Source: JAJDNS01 sp963578825
GTDB lineage: Bacteria > Acidobacteriota > Vicinamibacteria > Fen-336
Assembly: GCA_963578825.1 (NCBI GenBank)
Contig: CAUZDW010000001.1
Coordinates: 62,001-126,000 of the forward strand
Reading direction: 5' to 3'
DNA length: 64,000 bases
Shown: positions 53,286-60,692 of the stretch, in pieces
How positions within the stretch are numbered: the stretch's first letter is position 1
Layout of the letters: each line of letters opens with the position of its first letter
The notes under the pieces: model-generated
Seen by the model: the letters and a program-made list of their open reading frames with translations, nothing else
The model's database searches: none
Told to the model about the DNA's origin: nothing
Position numbers and translations under genes: made by a program

Positions 53286-53834
53286 ATGAGCCAGCAACAC
53301 CGCCGAAGCAAGGCGTCCGAGAACGGGGGTCGAGGTCGTGCCGTGGCCCTGGGTGTCGTGGTGGCCGCCGCCGTGGCGCTGGGTCTCCTCACCTGGCGGA
53401 GCAGTCCCCGGACCGAGACCCCTCTGCCGGCGCCGAGAGCCCGGCCGGCCTCCAGGGCGACGCCCCCCAGGGCCGCCTCGACGCCCTCGGCCCCGCGTGC
53501 CCCTGTCGACCCGGGAGACACCCCCGAAGCGTTCCGACCACTCCTCGACCAGTGGCTCCGGCCGGACGGGGGTTACGTCCTCTCGGTCACCGGGATCGCC
53601 GAGGACGGCACCGCCAGCGTGGGGTACTTCAATCCCCGCCCCATCAACGTGGGGCGCGCCGAAGCAAGCCTCGAGGATGACGTCCTGGGGCTCTTCGTCG
53701 AGCTGCAGGACCGCAACTACCCCGGCAGCACCTACACGCTGTCGTACGACGCGGCAGGAGATCAGCTCGTCGGCGTCTACTTCCAGGCCACCCAGCGGGC
53801 GAGCTACGACGTCGTGTTCGTACGGAAGCGCTGA
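53286..53834 (+). CDS. Hypothetical single-pass membrane protein
   Basis: 182 residues. One N-terminal membrane helix (AVALGVVVAAAVALGLL), a Pro/Ala-rich linker, then a folded domain (LLDQWLRPDGGYVLSVTGI, YPGSTYTLSYDAAGDQLVGVYFQ). The fold hints at a small beta protein; I do not recognise a named family. TATCGT (53258-53263) and AGAGG before the ATG look like its promoter and ribosome-binding site. Confidence 0.55.
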   Translation: MSQQHRRSKASENGGRGRAVALGVVVAAAVALGLLTWRSSPRTETPLPAPRARPASRATPPRAASTPSAPRAPVDPGDTPEAFRPLLDQWLRPDGGYVLSVTGIAEDGTASVGYFNPRPINVGRAEASLEDDVLGLFVELQDRNYPGSTYTLSYDAAGDQLVGVYFQATQRASYDVVFVRKR

Positions 53835-53844
53835 CGCGCCTACA

Positions 53845-54567
53845 TCAGCGACGGAGACGACGGATCCGCCGACCGCCCAGCAGCATTAGCCCTGCCGCCA
53901 GAAGGCCGAGCGTCGTCGGCTCGGGGACAGCCTGAACGTCGAGCGACTGGATGTAGTAGTCCTCGCTGACGTGGCTGAAGTGGAAGACCGTTCCCGACCA
54001 CGTCGAGACCGGAGTGAAGCTGTGGCTCAGCAGAGGCTGCCAGGCTCCCCCGCCGTCGATCGAGAGGGAGAACTGTCCGCCGAACGACGTCCCGTGGCTC
54101 CCGTTCCGGAACGCGATCGAGTCGAGGGTGACCGCGCTGCTGAACACGAGAGCCAGGGTCTCGCCCGCGCCGATCTCGTCGTCGGTGCTGGAGACGCACT
54201 GGTCGGCCCCACCTCCCACGATGGCGTCGGGCTTGCAAACGCCCATGCCCGCTCCGGTGTCGAGGTAGACCTCGGCGCCACTCGAGCCCGGCGCCAGCGG
54301 TGCCGTCCCGCCCGGTCCTTGCGGCCCGAACGGTTCCGGGGAGGGCCCCAGCGCGGGGATGGAAGCGGTGGCGGTGACGGTCAGCCCGCCGACCGTCATC
54401 GAGAACGAAGTGTGCCCCCTCTCGCCGGTGCCTGTGACGGCCTCCCAGGTGACGGGCCCGCCGCCGGCCACCGCGGCGAAGTCGAACGTCACCGCCTGGG
54501 CCGCGGGGGCGGCAAGGAGGAAAGCGACGGCGACCAGGATCGTTCTGCTGGGCGCCGTCGCTCTCAT
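53845..54567 (-). CDS. PEP-CTERM sorting-signal protein
   Basis: 240 residues: signal peptide (TILVAVAFLLAAPAAQA), an extracellular beta-rich domain, and a C-terminal VPEPTTLGLLAAGLMLL membrane anchor followed by an Arg tail, the PEP-CTERM motif processed by exosortase. Such proteins are exported to the cell surface, often with exopolysaccharide. A shared FSSAVTL segment links it to the fragment next door, showing local duplication. No exosortase gene is in this window. Confidence 0.85.
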   Translation of the reverse strand: MRATAPSRTILVAVAFLLAAPAAQAVTFDFAAVAGGGPVTWEAVTGTGERGHTSFSMTVGGLTVTATASIPALGPSPEPFGPQGPGGTAPLAPGSSGAEVYLDTGAGMGVCKPDAIVGGGADQCVSSTDDEIGAGETLALVFSSAVTLDSIAFRNGSHGTSFGGQFSLSIDGGGAWQPLLSHSFTPVSTWSGTVFHFSHVSEDYYIQSLDVQAVPEPTTLGLLAAGLMLLGGRRIRRLRR

Positions 54568-54595
54568 TCTCGGTTCCTCGAAAAAGACTGGACCG

Positions 54596-55078
54596 TCAGC
54601 TGCGGCGGCGGCGGATCCCGACCATCGCCAGGAGGCCCATCCCCAACAGACCGAGCGTGGCCGGCTCGGGGACCGACGATCTCGCGCCGACGGCGCCCAC
54701 GTAGAAGTCTCCCGAATACACGCCGCCGTACCTGAAGGAGAAGACTGTGCCCCCCGTCCCCGAGAGGTCGGCGGTGAAGAGCGTCAAGGAGAACCCGCCG
54801 CCGTCCACGTCGAACAGGTAGGTGTCGGTAGCACCCAGCGGATCGTGGTCCTCGTCGAAGAACGTCAGCGCGCCGAGCGTCACGGCCGAACTGAACATGA
54901 GCACGAGGGTTTGCCCGGTATTGACCTCGTCACCGCCGGAGCCGTCGCTGTACGTGTCGGTACCGGCGTTGTAGAAGACGGCTCCGAGACCGCCGTGGTC
55001 CGGGGCCCGGTCCTGGATGACGGCATTGACGTTGTCGGTGGGCGTAGTCCCGGTGCTCGACGCCGTGACAGAGTGGGA
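54596..55078 (-). pseudogene. PEP-CTERM protein fragment lacking its N-terminus
   Basis: The C-terminal part encodes a beta domain (FSSAVTLGALTFFDEDHDP, GGVYSGDFYVGAVG) and VPEPATLGLLGMGLLAMVG, a PEP-CTERM tail, similar to the neighbouring gene. The open frame can be read back through GLGAVFYNAGTDTYS to TGA at 55081-55079, but no start codon or signal peptide precedes it; the first ATG is at 54904. So the 5' end is gone. Confidence 0.7.
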
Positions 55079-55618
55079 TCACGACGGGCGGAGACTATGT
55101 GGGCGACGACCCGGCCTTCACCGTCGTGGACTATCGCATCGCTGGGCGGAGGTCAGTACAGCTACATGTACAGCTTCAGCGGGTTCTCGAGTCCTGACAT
55201 CAGCCACTTCACCCTGGATCTCACGGACGATTGCGTGGGGCCCCCGGTGCTCGCGGGTTGCGTGAGCGACATCGACCCCGGCGTTCCGCTCGAGTACGCC
55301 GACTTCGGGCCGGGCCCCTCGAATCCGGGGTTCCCCGGCGGCGCGAGCCTGGTGGGAGTGAAGTTCGACGAGCTGCCCGATGGGACGCTGAGCATCTCCT
55401 TCGAGTCCAACCGGGCTCCCGTGTACGGTGATTTCTACCTGAAGGGTGGAGTCGACTCCTTTGCCTACAACGATGGCCTCGCCGACCACGACTCGGAGAA
55501 CCTCATGGACTTCATCGCTCGCCCCAACGGTGGAGTTTCGGTTCCGGAGCCCGGTTTCGTCCTGCTCCTGGGAGGCTGTCTGGTCGGACTGGCATTGAAG
55601 CGTCGTCTAGCCGGGTAG
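55069..55618 (+). pseudogene. Second PEP-CTERM fragment lacking its N-terminus, plus an internal frameshift
   Basis: Plus-strand remnant. It is open after TGA 55066-55068 with DYVGDDPAFTVVDYRIA, then shifts frame near 55140 to GGGQYSYMYSFSGF, continues with DISHFTLDLTDDCVGPPVL and LVGVKFDELPDGTLSISFES, and ends VPEPGFVLLLGGCLVGLALK, a PEP-CTERM tail. No signal peptide or start remains. It meets the minus-strand fragment head to head at about 55070. Confidence 0.7.
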
Positions 55619-55691
55619 GGCGAAGAGGCTCCTTCGTCAGCACAGAGTCCACGCTGGCAGTCACGCGAGGGGCCAGTGCTAGACTGCCTCC

Positions 55692-56084
55692 ATGATCGAT
55701 CGGCTCCGCTCCGTCCTCGAGTCCGAGCCACGCATAGTGCACGCGCTGCTCTTTGGCTCGCGGGGCAGAGGGCAAGGGCATGCCGGTAGCGATGCGGATG
55801 TTGCGGTGGGGCTCGCGCGGGGCGCGGTACTCTCGGTCACAGAGATCGGCGATCTCATCTCGTGTCTCGAGACGGCGGCGGGGCAACCCGTGGATCTCGT
55901 CCTCCTCGACGAGGCGGCCCCGGGCCTCGCCTACCGGATCTTCCGCGACGGGCGCGTGATTCTCGAGAAGGACCGCAAGGCGTTCGTCGAGCGGAAGGCT
56001 CGCGCGATCCTCGAGTATCTCGACTTCAAGCCGGTAGAAGACGCGTTCACCCAGGCCGTCCTGCAGGCCGGACACCGTGGTTGA
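55692..56084 (+). CDS. MntA-type nucleotidyltransferase antitoxin
   Basis: 130 residues of the minimal nucleotidyltransferase fold: LFGSRGRGQ with later SDADVAV gives the GSx10DxD active site, and PVDLVLLDEA supplies the third acid. In HEPN/MNT pairs this enzyme AMPylates the HEPN toxin on its conserved Tyr. ATG 55692 lies six bases after TAGACT (55680-55685), a possible leaderless start. The 3' end overlaps the HEPN gene by eight bases. Confidence 0.85.
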   Translation: MIDRLRSVLESEPRIVHALLFGSRGRGQGHAGSDADVAVGLARGAVLSVTEIGDLISCLETAAGQPVDLVLLDEAAPGLAYRIFRDGRVILEKDRKAFVERKARAILEYLDFKPVEDAFTQAVLQAGHRG

Positions 56085-56499
56085 CGAGACCGTCGCCGCT
56101 GCGAAGATCGCGGCTATCCGGGATGCTGTCGACCGTATTCGATCGACGCTGCCCGAGCAGGTCGACGCTTTCGAGGAAGATCGCACGTCACGCGAGATCG
56201 TGACACTGAATCTGTTCGTTGCCCTGCAGGAGTGCGTCTCGCTTGCCACGCACTGGCTGGCCGACGCCGGACAGGACGTCCCGGGCAGCTACCGTGAGAT
56301 CTTCCTGGCGCTGGCGGATCGGGGCGCGCTGGCCCGGGAGCTTGCTCAGCGGCTGGCCGCGGCGGCAGGATTCCGCAACCTCGTGGCCCACCAGTACGGC
56401 GTCCTGGATCCCGTACGCGTTCATGCGATGGCAGCCAACGAGCTCGAGGACCTGCTCGATTTTTGCGATGTCCTCGCTCGGCACATCTCCGCGGGTTGA
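56077..56499 (+). CDS. HepT-type HEPN toxin ribonuclease
   Basis: 140-residue helical HEPN protein with the RNase motif RNLVAHQY (Rx4HxY), the site of catalysis and of AMPylation by the partner. DUF86-type N-terminus (LNLFVALQECVSLATHWL). GTG start overlaps the nucleotidyltransferase stop region. Together with MntA this is a type VII toxin-antitoxin pair. Confidence 0.85.
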   Translation: MVDETVAAAKIAAIRDAVDRIRSTLPEQVDAFEEDRTSREIVTLNLFVALQECVSLATHWLADAGQDVPGSYREIFLALADRGALARELAQRLAAAAGFRNLVAHQYGVLDPVRVHAMAANELEDLLDFCDVLARHISAG

Positions 56500-56521
56500 G
56501 GGCTCTTGACGGGAGGAGGGC

Positions 56522-57787
56522 TCAGTCCATCTCCCCCTCCACGAACCAGGCCTCGCGGAGGCGGTCGTGGAAGATCCGGAAGACGCCGCCGCTCGCGAGA
56601 GCCACATCCCACTCCTCGCGGCTCCAGGCCACGTCCCACCAATCGCCGGAGACGCGCCAGGGACCGGCGCAGGACACCACCTTTCCCCGCACGCCGGGGG
56701 CTGCCACGAAATCCGGGACACCTTCTTTGAGGGTGACCTGCGCGAGGCGGGGCGGGCGGTAGGCGCGCAGGGCCACCCGGGGCGCCGGCGGGGGTCCTGT
56801 GGCCGGGGTGGCGGGGCCGGGGGCGAAGGTCGAGACGGCGAAGGCGTCGGGGCGGTGGGTGTCGAGGAGCCGGGCGGACCCTCCGCGACCTTCGGCCGTC
56901 CACTCGTGGAGCCGGGCCATCGTTTCCGCGAGACGCTCCGGTGAGGGGAGCGCCGGGTCGAGGAGGGAAAACTGCACCTCTCGCGCGGGGGTGGGCTCGG
57001 CCCGGGCGGTGATCCGTTGGATGGCGTCGTGGGGCGGGTGCACCTCGAGGTCGAGGAGGGCCAGGGTGCGCCACGTGCGCGATGCTCCCGAGGGCGCGGC
57101 AGGTCGCAGCAGGCGGTGGTGGGTGGAGCCGTCCACGAGGCCCAGGTCGAGGGTGAGCGAGGCGGCCCGTCGTCCCTTCATGGCGAGGGCGCTCGAGAGC
57201 GGCTCGAGGACACGGCTGAGGAGGAACGCCAGGGGCTCCAGGCCCTCCACCGGCCAGTCCAGCTCGAGGGTCATCTCGAAGGACTCGGGGATCGGGGTCG
57301 GCACGAGGAGGCCCTCGTCCTCGCCGCGTGCGAGGCGCCTGAGGTGCGGGCCCTCGGGACCGAAGCGTGCGGCAAGGCCGTCGGGAGGGAGGCCTTGGAG
57401 GTCACCGATGGTGGCGAGGCCCCACCGGCGGAGGATCTCCTCTCGCTCGGGAGAGAGGCCCAGGAGGGCGAGTGGCAGTGGGGCGAGGGCGCCGGCCTCT
57501 TTCCCCGCGGGGACGATGGTCAGTCCCGGGCGAGCCTGGGCCAAGACGAGGACGACGGTGCGTGTGAAGGCGAGGGCGACGTGGGTCTCGAGCTCACGCG
57601 AGGACGCTTCCTGGAGAAGGGCGTGGCCCAGCTCCTGGGGTGTGGGCCAGACGCGGCCGACGCCGTGGAGGTCGAGGAGCACGAGTGTCGGGCCGCGGGC
57701 CTCGACTCGGGGGGTGAAGTCGCGGGCGAGGAGGAGGAGGGCGTCCGCGGAGGGGAGGGGGCGGGGGGAGTGCAGGGCGCCGTACAT
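56522..57787 (-). CDS. imuB: ImuB-like inactive Y-family polymerase, short N-terminus
   Basis: 421 residues. It aligns with the central and C-terminal parts of ImuB (ARDFTPRVEARGPTLVLLDL, LGLSPEREEILRRWGLATIGDL with the helix-hairpin-helix, and LLDPALPSPERLAETMARL), which links translesion polymerase DnaE2 (ImuC) to the replisome during SOS mutagenesis. The first roughly 80-90 residues normally present (the palm beginning) are missing: ATG 57787 starts at a point corresponding to just before the FSPRVE-type segment. No DnaE2 is in the window. Its start is 62 bases after imuA, with AGAGGAG near 57830. Confidence 0.8.
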   Translation of the reverse strand: MYGALHSPRPLPSADALLLLARDFTPRVEARGPTLVLLDLHGVGRVWPTPQELGHALLQEASSRELETHVALAFTRTVVLVLAQARPGLTIVPAGKEAGALAPLPLALLGLSPEREEILRRWGLATIGDLQGLPPDGLAARFGPEGPHLRRLARGEDEGLLVPTPIPESFEMTLELDWPVEGLEPLAFLLSRVLEPLSSALAMKGRRAASLTLDLGLVDGSTHHRLLRPAAPSGASRTWRTLALLDLEVHPPHDAIQRITARAEPTPAREVQFSLLDPALPSPERLAETMARLHEWTAEGRGGSARLLDTHRPDAFAVSTFAPGPATPATGPPPAPRVALRAYRPPRLAQVTLKEGVPDFVAAPGVRGKVVSCAGPWRVSGDWWDVAWSREEWDVALASGGVFRIFHDRLREAWFVEGEMD

Positions 57788-57849
57788 GGTGTTATCGGGG
57801 GATTCTTCGTCGCGTGTCCAAGGGGGAAGCTCCTCTGAATGACGGGCAG

Positions 57850-58590
57850 TCAGGCGAAGGTGGGGAGGGCGATCGGGGCCGAGCGGGGGACGGGGCGGCC
57901 CGAGCTGACTCGGGCGTCGAGGGCGACGAGGAGGCGGCCGGGGCCGGGGGGGGTCGACCATCGGAGGCCCGTGCGGGTGAAGGCGAGGGAGGCCCCGCCC
58001 GGACTGGTCGCCACGTGGGTGTCGGCGACGAGGAGAAGTGCTGTCTCGGTTTCCGCGACGGCTCGCTGCAAGCGGATCCACGTGGTGGGCGGCAGGCGAC
58101 GACGGTCGCGATCGGACACGCCGGCCAGATCGAGGACCACGACATCGAAGAGTCCGGAGCCGGCGAGCGTGGCCACCGCCGCCGTCGCCTCGGCAAGGGC
58201 TTCGGGTCGGGGCGCCTCTCCGCCCCCTCGGGGGCCGCGCAGCCAGAGCAGCCGCGCGAGGGCGATGCCGGATGCGGCGGCCGAGGCGGGATCGAATCGG
58301 TCGAGGGGATCCACAAGGGCGGCCAGGGCGCCCGAGCGCGTCGTGCAGGCGAGCAGCCCGAGGAGGTGTCCCGTGCGGCCCGAGGACACCGGGCCATGGA
58401 TCTCGGAGAGCTGGCCGCGGGGGAAACCCCCGTTCAACAGCGCGTTGGTCTCGGCGGTCCCGGTCGGAATCCGCCGCAGACGGCGGTCTTCGCCCCTGAG
58501 CGGCGGGCCCTCGGCCTGGAGCTTCTTCTCCCGGAGAAGTGCCTCCAGAACGGCCTTTTTTGCCGGGGGAGAGGTGAGTGCCGTGGCCAT
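57850..58590 (-). CDS. imuA: ImuA, RecA-like SOS mutagenesis protein
   Basis: 246 residues of RecA-fold: NALLNGGFPRGQLSEIHG precedes a Walker A-like GPVSSGRTG (66-74) in which the lysine is Arg72, so ATP hydrolysis is doubtful. VVVLDLAG is a Walker B-like strand. ImuA acts with ImuB and DnaE2 in error-prone repair. A direct repeat TTCGCT-N5-TTCGCT lies just upstream. The 288 bases to the next gene (58591-58878) hold only this and no gene I can support. Confidence 0.82.
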   Translation of the reverse strand: MATALTSPPAKKAVLEALLREKKLQAEGPPLRGEDRRLRRIPTGTAETNALLNGGFPRGQLSEIHGPVSSGRTGHLLGLLACTTRSGALAALVDPLDRFDPASAAASGIALARLLWLRGPRGGGEAPRPEALAEATAAVATLAGSGLFDVVVLDLAGVSDRDRRRLPPTTWIRLQRAVAETETALLLVADTHVATSPGGASLAFTRTGLRWSTPPGPGRLLVALDARVSSGRPVPRSAPIALPTFA

Positions 58591-58596
58591 TTGAGT

Positions 58597-58613
58597 TTCG
58601 CTTTTTCTTCGCT
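58597..58613 (-). promoter_or_regulatory. Direct-repeat operator candidate before imuA
   Basis: AGCGAA-N5-AGCGAA on the minus strand (plus TTCGCT at 58597-58602 and 58608-58613), eleven bases apart, about one helical turn, seven bases from the ATG. The surroundings are A/T-rich relative to the window. SOS mutagenesis cassettes are LexA controlled, so this may be the local LexA site. Prediction only. Confidence 0.4.
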
Positions 58614-58878
58614 AATAGTGAGCCGGGGTCGAGCAGGCGTCAAGACCGAAAACCTTGTGGTGAGGCGCACGGCCTCCCACAAGGCATTGGCCAGGGGCGA
58701 CACCGGGCCCTCGGCCAAAGGCGGGAGTTCTCGACGGAGCGGAGGAAGCGGGTACGGAGAGGAGTGTGGCCGGGAGGACCGGGAAATCGGTGCCGCCCCT
58801 ACGCGCACGGAAAAGGCTCGGATCCGCAAGCACCGTAGAGGCGACGACGGCTTGCTCGTCGTCAGCTCTCGAGAGGCG

Positions 58879-59601
58879 TCACTCTTCCACCTGGGCCAGA
58901 ACGAGCTCGAGGTGGGAGCGAAGGGTCTCGGCCAGGCGCAGGTGACCGGCGGCGTTCGGGTGCAGGCGGTCCCGGAAGAGCAGCTCGTCGTGGTCGGACA
59001 CCTCGGCGAGGAGGTCCGGGACGAGGAGCACCTTGTACTCGGCGGCGAGGCGCGGGTAGATCTCCCCGAAGCGGCGGGCGTACTCGGCGCCATGGGGCTC
59101 GTCCGGGATGCGGAACCCGACCAGGAGGAGTCTGCAGCCCGACGCCCGGGCCCTCTCGAGGACCTTGCGAAGGGACGCCTCAGTGGCCTCGAGGGAGTCG
59201 CCCCGCAGGGCGTCGTTGATGCCCAGGGCCACGACGAGGACGTCGGGCCGGTGCTCGAGAACGGCGCTCAGCCGAGCGAGTCCCTCCGCGGCGGTCTCTC
59301 CGCTGACCCCGGCGTTGAGGACACGGATGGGTCGGCCACGCTCGGTGAGCGTTCGGCCGACGAGAGCGGGGTAGGCCTCCTCCTCGCTCAGCTTCCAGCC
59401 CGAGGTGAGGCTGTCGCCGAGGAAGGCCACGAGCGGGCCGGGGCCGGCGTGGCACGCAGACCACGACGCGGCGATCAGGGCCGCGGGGAGAAGGGGCCGC
59501 ACCCAGGGGCAACGGTTGGTGAGGGCCCGAAGGCTGCGGGCCAGCCACCGTGACGGGCCGCCTGTGGTTCGACCGGCGGCGGAATCGTCATCTTCGCGCA
59601 C
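58879..59601 (-). CDS. SGNH/GDSL-type esterase, TesA-like
   Basis: A secreted lipase/esterase of about 240 residues. SGNH blocks are visible: LVAFLGDSLTSG (block I Ser), GVSGETA (Gly), VALGINDAL (Asn) and DRLHPNAAGH (Asp-x-x-His). A hydrophobic stretch (LLPAALIAASWSAC) near the N-terminus looks like a signal or lipobox. GTG 59601 is used; the frame runs to 59670 but that would overlap the divergent gene's start. It probably hydrolyses short acyl esters in the periplasm. Confidence 0.82.
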   Translation of the reverse strand: MREDDDSAAGRTTGGPSRWLARSLRALTNRCPWVRPLLPAALIAASWSACHAGPGPLVAFLGDSLTSGWKLSEEEAYPALVGRTLTERGRPIRVLNAGVSGETAAEGLARLSAVLEHRPDVLVVALGINDALRGDSLEATEASLRKVLERARASGCRLLLVGFRIPDEPHGAEYARRFGEIYPRLAAEYKVLLVPDLLAEVSDHDELLFRDRLHPNAAGHLRLAETLRSHLELVLAQVEE

Positions 59602-59648
59602 GTGGCTCTTGCGCCTCCTTCGGGGTTGGTCCGTTCTATCATGGCCGG

Positions 59649-60443
59649 ATGCGGGGTGCATGGGCGGCACCGGTGTTGGTGGCTCTCTGTCTCGGGGCCT
59701 GTGCGGCGGCCCAGAACTACACCGACCCGGACGAGCCGAAGTACGTGACCCGTCACGGCCGGGTCGCTTCGCCGGACGAGGTGATCCGCGTGGTGAGCTT
59801 CAACGTGAAGTTCGCCGAGAAGGTGGACGAGGCCATCGCCGTCTTTCGAGAGACGCCGGCGCTGCGCGAACCGGACATCCTGGCGCTGCAGGAGATGGAC
59901 GCCGAGGGCACCGAGCGCATCGCCCAGGCGCTCGAGATGAACTCGATCTTCTTTCCCGCCGCGATCCACCCGAAGACGGGCCGGGACTTCGGCAACGCCC
60001 TCCTCTCGCCGTGGCCCCTCGAGGACATGCGCACGCTGATCCTCCCGGGGCAGAGTCTCTTCACGGGGCTCAAGCGGACGGCGACGGTGCGCGTAGACGA
60101 GCGGCCCATCCGCGCCTACTCCGTGCCTCTCGAGACACCCATTCACCTGAGCAGCAAGGGACGCCGGGGGCAAGTTCTGGCTCTCCTCGATGATGCGGAC
60201 TCTTCCTCGCACCCCGTGGTGATCGCCGGCGATTTCAACACTCGCGGCCTGCACCAGCCGTTCGAGGATCTGGGGGGTCTCTGGCTCACGCGCAACCTAC
60301 AGAACACGTCCGGGTGGTGGGAGCTCGACCACATCTTCGCCCGGGGCCTCCGGCCCCCCGGCCCCGCCACGGCCGGTGTGGCCGAAGACACGCACGACGC
60401 GAGCGACCACAGGCCGGTCTGGGCGTTGCTCGAGCACGAATGA
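59649..60443 (+). CDS. Endonuclease/exonuclease/phosphatase (EEP) family lipoprotein
   Basis: 264 residues beginning with a lipoprotein signal (VLVALCLGAC) and then an EEP fold: VVSFNVKF, DILALQEMDAEG (metal Glu), VVIAGDFNT, SDHRPVWALL (catalytic His). Typical members are sphingomyelinases, DNases or phosphoinositide phosphatases; the exported location favours a phosphodiesterase acting on extracellular substrates. ATG 59649 lies six bases after TATCAT (59637-59642), so the message may be leaderless. Confidence 0.8.
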   Translation: MRGAWAAPVLVALCLGACAAAQNYTDPDEPKYVTRHGRVASPDEVIRVVSFNVKFAEKVDEAIAVFRETPALREPDILALQEMDAEGTERIAQALEMNSIFFPAAIHPKTGRDFGNALLSPWPLEDMRTLILPGQSLFTGLKRTATVRVDERPIRAYSVPLETPIHLSSKGRRGQVLALLDDADSSSHPVVIAGDFNTRGLHQPFEDLGGLWLTRNLQNTSGWWELDHIFARGLRPPGPATAGVAEDTHDASDHRPVWALLEHE

Positions 60444-60692
60444 GAGAGGCTGCTTGCGCCCCTGGGATGGCGGGCGAGCGGTCAACCCGGCGGCATGATC
60501 AAGGCCGAGTCCGGGTTTGGGATCCGTCAGGGTCCGGGCGGGAAGCGAAGTAAGTCGGTGATTCCATGGGCTCTCCGGGTCGACCCAGGGGGTGTGGCGA
60601 GATAGGTTTCCGAAGCACCACCGGGGCACGCAATTTGCATAATCTCGAGCAAGTGGACCCGTGACCCGGACGTATCGGGCGAGGCGCGATAA

